Assembly (NCBI GenBank): GCA_002707365.1
Contig: PAMQ01000018.1
Location: 1-64,000 of the forward strand
From: Trueperaceae bacterium
Lineage (GTDB): Bacteria > Deinococcota > Deinococci > Deinococcales > Trueperaceae
Direction: 5' to 3'
Length of the DNA: 64,000 nt
Part shown: one piece after another, positions 1 to 8,208 of the stretch
Layout of the letters: every line of letters starts with the position of its first letter
Numbering within the stretch: position 1 is the first letter of the stretch
Notes under the pieces: generated by a model
What the model was told of the DNA's origin: nothing
Database searches by the model: none
What the model saw: only the letters and a program-made list of their open reading frames with translations
Program-made: the position numbers and the translations under genes

Positions 1-555
1 AATAGCTAGTACTAGCACGGCACTAGCCATTGCAGTGAAGCGCCACCCGTACATGGTTAATGACCACGCTATTACTGGCGCAATGAGTCCACCCGCACTG
101 AGTGCAACTTGGAGTAATGCCAGTGCCATTGAGCGGTGTCTGATGAACCAATTTACTACTGCGGTGGTGGGCGCAAGGAAACCACCTAGACTGGCACCGA
201 AAGACGCAATTACAACAGCAGCAAAGAAAAGAGGGAGGCTGTTAACTTGACTGAGCATAACCAGCCCAATGGCGAATACAACGAGACCAATTCGGATTAT
301 TCTTTGGGGACCAAACCGCTGTAAAAGCCAACCTTGTAACGGCCCGAGAAAACCAGTAGCTTGATTAGCTGCGAAGGCAGCCGCAAAAATCGTGGCACTC
401 CATCCAAATTCGGTTTGCATAACAACCGCGTAAGCGCTGTAAGCATTAAATAACAGGCCAGCGGGAAGGATTTGCACAGCAATGGCTGCGCCTAAAACCC
501 ACCAGCCGGGGAACAGATTTTTGAGCCACACGCGAAGCTTGGTGGTTGCCAACAA
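1..555 (-). CDS. MFS transporter, N-terminal part (cut by window edge)
   Basis: The minus-strand frame stays open from tandem TTG codons (555-553 or 552-550) to base 1, about 185 residues, so the C-terminal half lies outside the window. Translation by eye gives a cytoplasmic start rich in Lys/Arg, a first helix beginning near PGWWVLGAA, and further hydrophobic helices. A loop reading LLQRFGPQRII resembles the major facilitator motif between helices 2 and 3. A GGGGG run lies 7-10 bases before the TTG codons. This fits the N-terminal six-helix bundle of an inner-membrane MFS permease, possibly of the organic-anion or monocarboxylate type, but the substrate cannot be read. It is divergent from the PhyH/sulfatase cluster, so it could import that cluster's substrate (inference). 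Confidence 0.75.
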   Translation of the reverse strand, partial: MLATTKLRVWLKNLFPGWWVLGAAIAVQILPAGLLFNAYSAYAVVMQTEFGWSATIFAAAFAANQATGFLGPLQGWLLQRFGPQRIIRIGLVVFAIGLVMLSQVNSLPLFFAAVVIASFGASLGGFLAPTTAVVNWFIRHRSMALALLQVALSAGGLIAPVIAWSLTMYGWRFTAMASAVLVLAI

Positions 556-762
556 AATCAAGCCCCCTTCTGGCTTGCTGACCTGAAGAGGGCAAGCACG
601 CGCCCTATTGTGACCTGTTTGTTCGTAAAATCACAGCCCCGAACAGGACTAGCAGCGGTTTTGGAAGTGTTAAAATCTTTGTTCAAGTTGCCTAAGTTAG
701 CGTAGTCAAAGTAGCGTTTAAGATTAATTCCAATCAGCCGTAAGGCGGGAGCTCTGATAGAT

Positions 763-1650
763 GTGAATCTAAGTATAGGTACTCGGGAGTTAGAACTCGG
801 CGGCAAGTACTTGGGTTCCTTAAGAGACGCTACACATTTAATGTCGGACTTGCCGGCACTTCGGGAACGTTTAGTCGAAGATGGGTATTTGCTTATTCGG
901 CAACTGCACGACCCAAGTAAAGTCAAGGAAGCACGCCGAGTGTTTCTCGAAAACCTTGCCGCTGCAGGGCAACTGGATTCTGGGCATCCGCTCGCTGACG
1001 GTGTTATTGCTGAGGGGAAACGCGGTAGATTTGACGGTGATTCAAAAAAAATAACCCACTCTCCCGAATTCCTCAATCTGGTTGAATCCCCAGAGCTCAT
1101 GCAGTTCTTCAGTGAGTTTTTGGGCGAGCCAGCCCTCACTTACGATTTCAAATGGCTTCGTGTTGTTGGTCATCGTGGCTTCACGGGCGCTCATTACGAC
1201 ATTGTTTATATGGGGCGGGGTACCGAAGAGGTTTACACTGTTTGGACTCCATTAGGTGACGTTAGGTACGAAGATGGTCCGCTAGCTATGTTGGTTGGTT
1301 CGCACCAGTTTGACCGGATCCGGCAAACTTACGGCAAGATGGATGTTGACCGAGACAAGGTAGATGGTTGGTTTTCAAATGATCCCGTCGAACTAGTTGA
1401 TTCTTACGGCGGTCAATGGCAAACAACTGAGTTCAAGGCGGGCGACGCACTGATTTTTGGTATGTACACCATGCATGGTTCTATCAGGAACATGACTAAC
1501 CGCTTCAGGTTAAGTGCAGACACTCGATACCAACGAGCTAGCGACCCGGTGGACGAACGTTGGATAGGGGAAAATCCGAAGGCACACTATGCCTGGCTAA
1601 AGGGCGAAACAGTACCGATGGAAGAAGCACGAAAGCGTTGGGGTGTCTAA
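763..1650 (+). CDS. PhyH-family Fe(II)/2-oxoglutarate dioxygenase (1)
   Basis: A 295-residue member of the phytanoyl-CoA dioxygenase (PhyH) family: cytoplasmic non-heme iron enzymes that hydroxylate a substrate using O2 and 2-oxoglutarate. The iron triad is visible as H144-x-D146 (GAHYDIVYM) and H238 (YTMHGSIRN), with Arg247/249 (NRFRLSADTRY) as the probable 2-oxoglutarate anchor. The central LVGSHQ matches the family's PGSH strand. The start is GTG at 763; the overlapping ATG at 761 is followed directly by a stop. A weak GGGAG lies upstream. It is the first gene of a same-strand cluster with a sulfatase and a PhzF-like gene. It differs from the other PhyH proteins here, lacking the WHQD motif, so it probably acts on another substrate. 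The substrate is unknown. Confidence 0.85.
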   Translation: MNLSIGTRELELGGKYLGSLRDATHLMSDLPALRERLVEDGYLLIRQLHDPSKVKEARRVFLENLAAAGQLDSGHPLADGVIAEGKRGRFDGDSKKITHSPEFLNLVESPELMQFFSEFLGEPALTYDFKWLRVVGHRGFTGAHYDIVYMGRGTEEVYTVWTPLGDVRYEDGPLAMLVGSHQFDRIRQTYGKMDVDRDKVDGWFSNDPVELVDSYGGQWQTTEFKAGDALIFGMYTMHGSIRNMTNRFRLSADTRYQRASDPVDERWIGENPKAHYAWLKGETVPMEEARKRWGV

Positions 1651-1658
1651 ATAACCAC

Positions 1659-1734
1659 CGAAAAAAAGTTTTTCAGGACGCTTAAACTAACGTACAAATA
1701 CCTTTGATAAAAAACTTTTTCGCTTCATTTTTTT
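1659..1734 (+). terminator. Possible AT-rich terminator after PhyH (1)
   Basis: Complementary arms at 1659-1674 and 1709-1722 (A-rich then T-rich, with a central G/C) could pair, and a run of seven T follows at 1728-1734. The stem is almost all A-T and the loop is long, so it may be only an AT-rich spacer before the sulfatase gene. Confidence 0.3.
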
Positions 1735-1779
1735 GATATGGTTCACTTAATTACCCGGTAGAGGAAACGGAACCATTTT

Positions 1780-3246
1780 ATGAGTACACGCCCGAATATC
1801 CTGTGGTACTGCACCGACCAACAGCGTTTTGACACTATCGGGGCGCTCAACAACCCGCATGTTCAAACCCCACGCCTTGATAGCTTCATGCGAGAGGCAG
1901 TCACTTTCACGCATACTTACTGCCAGAGCCCAGTATGCACGCCAAGTAGAGCCAGCTTTCTCACGGGAATGTACCCCAGTGCATTACACGTGAACGGTAA
2001 TGGAAGTGCAGATTTCCCAGTTGCGCTTGAGGATCACCTTGTGACTAATCGTTTGGCGAGAGAGGGGTACGACTGTGGCTTGATAGGTAAGCTTCATATT
2101 GCCTCGGCATACAACGGAATTGAAAATCGTGTTGATGATGGTTATCGGACCTTTCATTACAGCCACGGTAATCGGAAAGACGGACATGACTATTTCGATT
2201 GGATCCGCCAGCAAGGCGAGAATCCCGAAGTTCACCTCAAAAATCGGACTGAGAACCCATTAGTTAATGCCGCTGGTATTCCGAAACAGCTGCAGAAGGC
2301 GGGTTTGTACCTCCCAACAGAAGAATCAGATAATGTCCCACCTCACTTACACCAAAGTTTCTGGTGTACTGAGATGGCTGTGGATTTTTTGGAGGCTAAC
2401 GAAAGTAATGAACAGCCTTGGCTTCTGAGTATCAACCCATTCGATCCGCACCCCCCGTTCGATCCGCCTTGGGAGTACTACCGTCGTTATGATCCTGAAA
2501 GTTTGCCTGGTGCTCACTTCAAGGACAGTGACATTGCGCAACAAAAGAAACTAGCTAACGCGGGTGTTGATTTCCAGTCTGAGACACAACACCCAGAGGA
2601 ATTCGGTCACCAGGCCATGCAAGCAGCTTACTACGCTATGATTACGCAACTCGACCACCAGTTTGGTCGGTTACTTGATCACCTTGAAGAGATAGGGCAA
2701 CGCGACAACACCATAATTATTTTCACTAGTGACCATGGTGAAGCTCTTGGAGATCATGGTCTAAGTCAAAAGGGCTGCCGGTTTTACGAGGGGTCAGTGC
2801 GTGTACCGTTAATGATCTCTTGGCCTGGGCATTTTCGAGAGGGAATTACGAGCGACGCTCTGGTGGAACTTAGTGACTTAACACCTACCTTTTATGACCT
2901 TCTCAATATCGAACCGCCGTACGATGTTCAGGGCAAGTCGCTACTACCTGTTTTAACTGGGAAATCAGTCGAACACCGTGATTTTGTTCGTTCTGAGTTT
3001 TTAGGAGCACTTGCCCTGCCGGACCAGACTCATGCCACGATGTACCGCGATCGTAAATGGAAACTCATTACGTACCATGCGAAAAACATGTTTGAGCTTT
3101 TTGATTTAGAGAGCGACCCTTGGGAACATAATGACCTGTCGGGCGACCCTAATTATCAGGCCATAAAGTGGGACTTGGTACGCCGTAGTTTTGACGCCAC
3201 TATCGACGCACTCCCCAGAAGCACCCCCAGAGTTGGGCCTTACTAA
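1780..3246 (+). CDS. Type I sulfatase (formylglycine-dependent)
   Basis: A 488-residue arylsulfatase-family hydrolase that would cleave sulfate esters from an organic substrate. The signature CTPSRASFLTG at residues 53-63 contains Cys53, the residue converted to formylglycine by a maturase, and Arg57. Metal-site residues are visible near the N-terminus (TDQQR, D13/Q14) and at SDHGEALGDHG (D318, H319). The C-terminal part has the usual MYRDRKWKLI and FDLESDPWE patterns. No signal peptide is evident, so it is probably cytoplasmic, like many choline-sulfatase-like or small-molecule sulfatases. A GAGGAAACGGA stretch precedes ATG 1780. It is followed after 49 bases by the PhzF-like gene and lies between two PhyH genes. 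No maturase (FGE or anSME) is in the window. Confidence 0.93.
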   Translation: MSTRPNILWYCTDQQRFDTIGALNNPHVQTPRLDSFMREAVTFTHTYCQSPVCTPSRASFLTGMYPSALHVNGNGSADFPVALEDHLVTNRLAREGYDCGLIGKLHIASAYNGIENRVDDGYRTFHYSHGNRKDGHDYFDWIRQQGENPEVHLKNRTENPLVNAAGIPKQLQKAGLYLPTEESDNVPPHLHQSFWCTEMAVDFLEANESNEQPWLLSINPFDPHPPFDPPWEYYRRYDPESLPGAHFKDSDIAQQKKLANAGVDFQSETQHPEEFGHQAMQAAYYAMITQLDHQFGRLLDHLEEIGQRDNTIIIFTSDHGEALGDHGLSQKGCRFYEGSVRVPLMISWPGHFREGITSDALVELSDLTPTFYDLLNIEPPYDVQGKSLLPVLTGKSVEHRDFVRSEFLGALALPDQTHATMYRDRKWKLITYHAKNMFELFDLESDPWEHNDLSGDPNYQAIKWDLVRRSFDATIDALPRSTPRVGPY

Positions 3247-3295
3247 TGAGTTGGGGTAACACCAAGTTCGGTTACACCACCGGAATTAGGTTGGC

Positions 3296-4105
3296 ATGAC
3301 ATTAACTATTGTTCAGATTAATGCGTTTACTAACAAACCGTTTAGTGGTAATCCAGCTGCCGTGTGTTTGCTTCCCGAACCCGCATCTGAAAGTTGGATG
3401 CAAGCAGTAGCGAAAGAGATGAATCTCTCCGAAACTGCTTTCCTTGTGGCTCATCACGATGGTTATGACTTGCGTTGGTTCACTCCATCTGTAGAGGTTG
3501 ATTTGTGTGGTCACGCTACTTTAGCTAGTGCGCATCACTTGTGGGAAGTTGGTCACCTGTCAGTCGATGATACTGCTCAGTTCCACACCGCTAGTGGACT
3601 ATTGACCGTTGAACGTGAGGCCGACACGATGGTCATGAATTTCCCCGCTACTCCCCCAGTGTTGAGCGACCCACCAACAGAGTTACTCGAGGTTATTAAT
3701 GCTGACGTGAATTACGTTGGGAGGAGCTCTTTTGATTACCTCGTGGAAGTACCTTCCGAAAATGATGTTCGTAATCTCGACGCTCATGATTTTGCTGTGC
3801 TTACCCAACTCGATTCACGTGGAATCATTGTGACTGCTTCTAGTGATAGTGACTCATTTGATTTTGTGTCGCGCTTCTTTGGCTCAGGAGTGGGCATAGT
3901 TGAGGATCCAGTTACGGGATCAGCGCATTGTGCTTTGGGGCCGTACTGGGCTGAAAAACTAGGTAAATCCGACCTGATGGCTTTCCAGGTTTCTGCGAGA
4001 GGTGGACAAATCGGAATTCGTATGAAAAGGGATCGGGTTCTGCTGATTGGCCAAGCAGTAACGGTAATGCAGGGTGAACTCCTCACCCCACTCGAACGGC
4101 CGTAA
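3296..4105 (+). CDS. PhzF-family isomerase/epimerase-like protein
   Basis: A 269-residue PhzF/diaminopimelate-epimerase-fold protein. Visible family features are the N-terminal NAFTNKPFSGNPAAV, the probable catalytic Glu46 in LSETAFL, the DLCGHATLASAH motif and the C-terminal VEDPVTGSAHCALGPYW. Family members catalyse proton-shift isomerisations, as in phenazine biosynthesis, but most genomic copies have unknown substrates. There are no other phenazine genes here, so a phenazine role is not supported. The start ATG has an AGG a few bases upstream. The gene follows the sulfatase on the same strand and may process the same metabolite (inference). Confidence 0.88.
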   Translation: MTLTIVQINAFTNKPFSGNPAAVCLLPEPASESWMQAVAKEMNLSETAFLVAHHDGYDLRWFTPSVEVDLCGHATLASAHHLWEVGHLSVDDTAQFHTASGLLTVEREADTMVMNFPATPPVLSDPPTELLEVINADVNYVGRSSFDYLVEVPSENDVRNLDAHDFAVLTQLDSRGIIVTASSDSDSFDFVSRFFGSGVGIVEDPVTGSAHCALGPYWAEKLGKSDLMAFQVSARGGQIGIRMKRDRVLLIGQAVTVMQGELLTPLERP

Positions 4106-4181
4106 TGGAATTAGTAGGGTCAGGTAAGAATCAGAAATGCTTTGTTCACGACTAAGGATTGTTAATTAAAGGTGGGTTCTT

Positions 4182-5396
4182 ATGACGAGTGAACACAAGT
4201 TAAAAGTTCAGCAGGTCACGTGGGGCCCAAATCATCATTTCTTTGGTTACATTGGGCATGTTCAGAATATTCCTTGGAATTTGTCTGAACGTTACATTTT
4301 GGCGCTCGAGAGTAACTTCCATGATCATCTTCCCAGTGGGCATGAACCAGCTGGTGTTGTACTGATCGACACCCATGATAATTACTCAGTTAGTTTGGTT
4401 GATCAGTCACGCGGGTGGAATCCGCAGCAGGGCACAATGTTCTACTGGAATCCTGAGGCTCAGGAGAACCAGTTTTTTTTTAATGATCGGGATGCAGTAA
4501 CGAACGAGGTTTTTTGCGTGCTGTTTGACCGGTCTTTAGGTCCTGATGGTGAACGCGTCAGGGAGTACCGCTTTCAGGGACGACCGATTGGTAATTCCGG
4601 TGTTGCGCAGCAGGGTGGTTGGTTCTTAGGGATTAATTACGGTCGTCTTGGGCGGTTACGAGCCGTAACTGGTTACCATGGCGCAGCTGATTGGACTGAA
4701 GGGATTAAGCACCCCAAGGATGATGGGGTGTTCAAAGTTAATGTCGGGACGGGGGAATGCGATTTACTCGTTTCGTTCAACGAATTAGCAGAGGCTATCC
4801 GGCCGGCTGACCCTCAAGTTGATGAGCTTGATTTATTCATTAATCACACCCTCTGGAGTCGTGATGACACTCGTATCTTCTTTTTCGTTAGGGGAGGCTG
4901 GCAAGAGGGAGCCAGAAAATCAATTAATGCTGCTTTTGTGATGCGTCCCGACGGGAGAGAATTAACCCGGCTGGGCACTCACATTGGTGGTCATCCTGAA
5001 TGGGATTTTGGTGGCCGTATGATTGGAGCGTTAAGCGGCAGGCAAGTGGTGTTCGATGTTGATCGTCAGTTAGTAGTTGGGCAGCTTGGTGACACCAAAA
5101 TTTTTCCTGACGCTCAGGGCGACGTTGCACTCTCCCCTGAGGGCGACTGGCTAGTTAATGGCCATAAGGACTCTCAGGAGGCTCAGAATTATTTTACTTT
5201 CTACCGCCGATCGGACGGCACGCACGTACGATCACCGGGTTTCGACATTGGTTCGTGGGTTTCGGGTGATCTGCGTCAGGATCCATCCCCATGTTGGAAT
5301 CGAAGTGGAAGCAAAATACTGGTGCCTGGTTTGTCAGCACGGGATGATCATACAAGGCAGTTGTTCCTCATTTCTTTGTTGCCAGATCAACCTTAA
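4182..5396 (+). CDS. Beta-propeller protein of unknown function (oligogalacturonate-lyase-like fold)
   Basis: A 404-residue protein with no signal peptide or membrane segment. It shows repeated blade-like units: a DTHDNYSVSLVDQS strand pair, LFDRSLGPDGERV, VNVGTGECDLLVS, WSRDDTRIFFFVRG, FVMRPDGRELTRLG, GGHPEWDFGG, ALSPEGDWLVNGH and CWNRSGSKILVPG. The pattern of W-S-x-D-x-T and x-P-D-G-x-x turns suggests a TolB-like or oligogalacturonate-lyase-type propeller. Conserved-looking histidines in the HHFFGYIGH N-terminus and in GGHPEWD could bind a metal. A GGTGGG stretch precedes ATG 4182. It sits between the PhzF-like and PhyH (2) genes in one apparent unit, so a lyase or binding role for the cluster's substrate is possible. 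The exact family is not assigned. Confidence 0.6.
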   Translation: MTSEHKLKVQQVTWGPNHHFFGYIGHVQNIPWNLSERYILALESNFHDHLPSGHEPAGVVLIDTHDNYSVSLVDQSRGWNPQQGTMFYWNPEAQENQFFFNDRDAVTNEVFCVLFDRSLGPDGERVREYRFQGRPIGNSGVAQQGGWFLGINYGRLGRLRAVTGYHGAADWTEGIKHPKDDGVFKVNVGTGECDLLVSFNELAEAIRPADPQVDELDLFINHTLWSRDDTRIFFFVRGGWQEGARKSINAAFVMRPDGRELTRLGTHIGGHPEWDFGGRMIGALSGRQVVFDVDRQLVVGQLGDTKIFPDAQGDVALSPEGDWLVNGHKDSQEAQNYFTFYRRSDGTHVRSPGFDIGSWVSGDLRQDPSPCWNRSGSKILVPGLSARDDHTRQLFLISLLPDQP

Positions 5397-5454
5397 TTAA
5401 GTCGTTAATGTTGGTTGAGTACAGTAGAATGCTATTTACACAGGAGGGGACTTA

Positions 5455-6249
5455 ATGACGTCTGAGCAGGCAGTTGAAAAGCGTGAACAGATGCTGCGTG
5501 ATGGTTACTGCGTGATTGATAATGTGGTGCCTGAAGATTTTCTTGTTGAGTTGCGCAGTGAGACGGAACGACTTATTGAGAATCATGTGGAGCTTCCAGA
5601 GCACGTGTATCAGGGTCAGCATATTGGTGTGAAGCGAGATGATAATTCCGTCATTGCGAAGCTCCTGAGTTGGGCGCCCTCCTACGCGGCTCTTAAGGAG
5701 TTGGGTTTCGGGGATTTCGAGACTAATGCCGGTAGCGTAATTATCCTAACGAAAGAACCTAAAGGACCACCGCTTTACTGGCATCAGGATTGGATGAAAT
5801 GGGATGATCCTATGAGTGCCTCCCCTTGGCCGCAAACCATTTTTTTGAATTACTACCTTACTGACACGACGGTTGATAATGGGTGCTTGATGCTCATTCC
5901 TGGTTCGCATCGCAAGCGAATGCCTCTGCACGATAAGCTCGTGCCAGCGCATGAACAGGGCGCTAGGTTCATAGAGGAAGATGATCCCGTTATGTTCAGT
6001 GATGTTCCAGGTCAGATTGATGTTCCTGCGAAAGCCGGCTCGTTAGTGCTTGCAGACGCACGGATCCTACACGCCGCAAGACGAAATAAAACTGACCAAC
6101 GCAGGACACTCGTTCTTGCCTGGCACAGCCGACCTGTTAACACCATCCCGGACTATTGGGATGGTGACGTGCCCGACGTAATAGCTAATCGTGATCCTAA
6201 CGCCGAATACGACGCTTCACGCATTCCTGGGAAGTACCTGAAAAACTAA
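5455..6249 (+). CDS. PhyH-family dioxygenase (2), WHQD subtype
   Basis: A 264-residue PhyH-family Fe(II)/2-oxoglutarate oxygenase. The iron ligands are H110 and D112 in YWHQDWMKWDDP and H206 in ARILHAAR, followed by Arg216/217 (DQRRTLV) for 2-oxoglutarate. The middle holds NYYLTDTTVDNGCLMLIPGS, typical of the family core. A strong CAGGAGGGG ribosome site lies just before ATG 5455. It shares the WHQDW...NGCL...PGSH...LHD layout with the genes at 29004 and 32120, which look like paralogs. It ends the sulfatase/PhzF/propeller cluster. The substrate is unknown; small hydroxyl or acyl compounds are typical for the family. Confidence 0.9.
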   Translation: MTSEQAVEKREQMLRDGYCVIDNVVPEDFLVELRSETERLIENHVELPEHVYQGQHIGVKRDDNSVIAKLLSWAPSYAALKELGFGDFETNAGSVIILTKEPKGPPLYWHQDWMKWDDPMSASPWPQTIFLNYYLTDTTVDNGCLMLIPGSHRKRMPLHDKLVPAHEQGARFIEEDDPVMFSDVPGQIDVPAKAGSLVLADARILHAARRNKTDQRRTLVLAWHSRPVNTIPDYWDGDVPDVIANRDPNAEYDASRIPGKYLKN

Positions 6250-6350
6250 TTTCACTCACTAAGGCCCAAGAAATAATGCGGTTGGCATCGCAAAAAAACA
6301 AGTGTTGATTAGAAAAAGAAGTAGCCATTTGACCGCATGGTTCTATCCTC

Positions 6351-6518
6351 ATGGAAACCGCTAGTGTCGGCGGAAAAACCGATACATTTTACGTGCAGAC
6401 TCACTCCTATGGAACCGCTGTTATTTCTTATCTAAGTGTCACTGATTTTAATGACGCTAGGGTAGCTACACTCCAAGGTGACGATTTTCACCACATTGCT
6501 TTTGTCTACATTGACTGA
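6351..6518 (+). CDS. Small ORF, 55 residues, unknown (possible gene remnant)
   Basis: An ATG-initiated frame of 55 codons encodes a protein with alternating polar and hydrophobic stretches (TDTFYVQTHSYGTAVISYL, then DDFHHIAFVYID). The composition is protein-like rather than random. There is no ribosome site before the ATG, and an in-frame stop at 6330-6332 closes the frame upstream. It may be a small beta-strand protein or the tail of a decayed gene. I do not recognise it. Confidence 0.3.
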   Translation: METASVGGKTDTFYVQTHSYGTAVISYLSVTDFNDARVATLQGDDFHHIAFVYID

Positions 6519-6541
6519 GCATTAACTCCTGTAAATACAAC

Positions 6542-6572
6542 CCCCACCGCACTAATAAAGTTGGCGGTGGGG
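6542..6572 (+). terminator. GC-rich hairpin, possible terminator
   Basis: Nine-base arms CCCCACCGC (6542-6550) and GCGGTGGGG (6564-6572) pair perfectly around a 13-base loop. No clean T-run follows, so factor-independent termination is uncertain. Its position between the PhyH cluster and the molybdenum hydroxylase operon suits a transcript boundary. Confidence 0.45.
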
Positions 6573-6633
6573 CCGTTATAATTGATGGGCACTAACGCTG
6601 AAAACCAGAGACATAAACCGAAATCCAGGAGTC

Positions 6634-6669
6634 ATGATGAGCACTAGAAGTTACTCAGCAGCACGGTGA
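6634..6669 (+). CDS. 11-codon ORF with strong ribosome site, possible leader peptide
   Basis: CCAGGAG lies 3-4 bases before tandem ATG codons that open an 11-codon frame ending in TGA at 6667-6669. The predicted peptide is Ser/Arg-rich with no obvious regulatory run of a single amino acid. It sits about 140 bases before the Mo-hydroxylase operon and could be a translated leader, or chance. Confidence 0.25.
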   Translation: MMSTRSYSAAR

Positions 6670-6810
6670 TTTTGTTACTTGGTCTTCACGTCGCCCACAG
6701 CACCGCGATACAATAGATTAAATAGGACTATTGGGATGTACAATGCCGTTCTTTGATTCAGCTTTTTCAAGGCTACTTCACATCCCGAGTTTTTCTTAGG
6801 AGGTAACCCT

Positions 6811-7683
6811 TTGCAGGCCTTCGGATTTGCATCACCAAAAACCGTGGATGAGGCTGTCGCGCTCTTAACCGAAAGCGCAGGTAACGCTCGCGTACTCGGT
6901 GGCGGCACCGACCTGATTGCCCAGCTGGATGAAGGTCGGATCAAAACTGAACTCGTTATTGACGTGAAACGTATTCCTCAGCTGACCGACCTAAACTACT
7001 CACTCCAAACCGGTCTCGAGCTCGGCGCTGCCACACCATGCTACCGCCTCTACTCGAACCCAGAAATCACGAGTGCCTACCCAGGACTTATCGATAGTGC
7101 CGACCTGATCGGTGGAAGAGGCATCCAAGGTAGAGCATCATTCGGCGGTAACCTCTGCAATTCAGGACCCGCCGGGGATTCCATCCCCGCAATGATCGTT
7201 CATAACGCAATCTGCGTTATTGCTGGGCCAGACGGACAACGCGAAGTTCCCGTCGAAGAATTCTGCGTTGCTCCCGGAAAAAACATTCTGAAGACTGGCG
7301 AATTCCTAGTCTCCATAAAATTCCCAGCCCCCACCGCACATTTCGGAGCTCATTACCTCCGCTTCATCCCACGTAACGAAATGGATATTGCTGTTGTTGG
7401 TGCAGGCGCATCAGTTTCACTAGACGAGACGGGCCAAACAATAGAACAAGCCCGCATTGCGCTTGGTGCCGTAGCTCCCACACCATTACTAGTTGAGGAA
7501 GCAGGTGCTTCATTAATCGGCAAGCAAGTTTCAGATGCCACTATCAACGAAGCTGCCCAACTAGCTCAAGAAGCAGCAAAACCCATCAGTGACATGCGTG
7601 GCACTGTAGAGCAACGCAAACACCTCGCTGCCGTACTAACCCGCCGTGCCCTAAACAAGGCAATCGAGCGGGCCAGAGGCTGA
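6811..7683 (+). CDS. Molybdenum hydroxylase FAD subunit (CoxM/XdhB-like)
   Basis: A 290-residue FAD-binding subunit of a xanthine-dehydrogenase-family molybdenum hydroxylase. It passes electrons from the iron-sulfur subunit to the final acceptor. FAD-binding motifs are VLGGGTDLI (about residues 28-36) and GGRGIQGRASFGGNLCNSGP in the middle. The C-terminal third matches the CO-dehydrogenase flavoprotein C-domain (AVVGAGASVSLD, ARIALGAVAPTP). The start is TTG 6811, chosen because AGGAGG lies seven bases upstream. Only eight bases separate it from the 2Fe-2S subunit. It opens a four-gene operon. Confidence 0.92.
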   Translation: MQAFGFASPKTVDEAVALLTESAGNARVLGGGTDLIAQLDEGRIKTELVIDVKRIPQLTDLNYSLQTGLELGAATPCYRLYSNPEITSAYPGLIDSADLIGGRGIQGRASFGGNLCNSGPAGDSIPAMIVHNAICVIAGPDGQREVPVEEFCVAPGKNILKTGEFLVSIKFPAPTAHFGAHYLRFIPRNEMDIAVVGAGASVSLDETGQTIEQARIALGAVAPTPLLVEEAGASLIGKQVSDATINEAAQLAQEAAKPISDMRGTVEQRKHLAAVLTRRALNKAIERARG

Positions 7684-7691
7684 AAGGACCA

Positions 7692-8177
7692 ATGACCTTG
7701 TCGAATCACGCAATTGTTAACACAACCATTAACGGCGAAGAGAAGACATTCCTTTGTGAACCCCGCCAGACACTACTTCAGGTCCTACGTGAAAACCTCG
7801 GTATGACCGGCACCAAGGAAGGCTGCAGCAACGGCAATTGCGGCGCATGCAACATTCTCCTCGATGGCGTACTAGTGAATTCCTGCTTAGTCCTAGCACC
7901 AGAAATAGAAGGTCGTTCAGTCACCACTATCGAGGGTGTTGCACCGACCGAAGGGCTACACCCACTGCAACAGAAATTCCTTGAGCATGCGGCTTTACAA
8001 TGCGGAATTTGCACACCAGGATTCATTGTTTCCGCCATAGCACTATTAGAGAAAAACCCTAAACCCACCGAAGAGGAAGTCCGCTTTCATTTGTCCGGCA
8101 ACTTGTGCCGCTGCACCGGTTACGACAAGATCATCCGCGCTGTTCTCGACACCGCTGAGAGCATGGCTTCCGCGTGA
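7692..8177 (+). CDS. Molybdenum hydroxylase 2x[2Fe-2S] subunit (CoxS/XdhC-like)
   Basis: A 161-residue small subunit carrying two [2Fe-2S] clusters that link the Mo site to FAD. The plant-type cluster ligands are C45, C50, C53 and C65 (GCSNGNCGAC, then NSC). The second cluster uses C104, C107, C139 and C141 (CGICTPGF and NLCRCTGY). All eight cysteines are present and the length is normal. AAAGGA lies immediately before the ATG. It lies between the FAD and Mo subunit genes in the usual M-S-L order. Confidence 0.95.
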   Translation: MTLSNHAIVNTTINGEEKTFLCEPRQTLLQVLRENLGMTGTKEGCSNGNCGACNILLDGVLVNSCLVLAPEIEGRSVTTIEGVAPTEGLHPLQQKFLEHAALQCGICTPGFIVSAIALLEKNPKPTEEEVRFHLSGNLCRCTGYDKIIRAVLDTAESMASA

Positions 8178-8208
8178 AGGGCGCTAGCAGAATGAGAGGG
8201 GAAACCCC

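Larger units (their letters stand above)
6250..6810. other. 561-base intergenic stretch with two tiny ORFs and a hairpin
   Basis: No sizeable gene fits here. It holds a 55-codon ORF (6351-6518), a GC-rich hairpin (6542-6572), and an 11-codon ORF with a good ribosome site (6634-6669), all listed separately. The rest, including 6670-6795 before the molybdenum hydroxylase operon, shows nothing I recognise. Confidence 0.6.

Noticed and set aside
558-1139. Minus-strand ORF of 193 codons
   Set aside because: It lies opposite PhyH (1), which has a full set of iron ligands. The antisense product is Ser/Arg-rich and low in complexity, as expected for a shadow frame.
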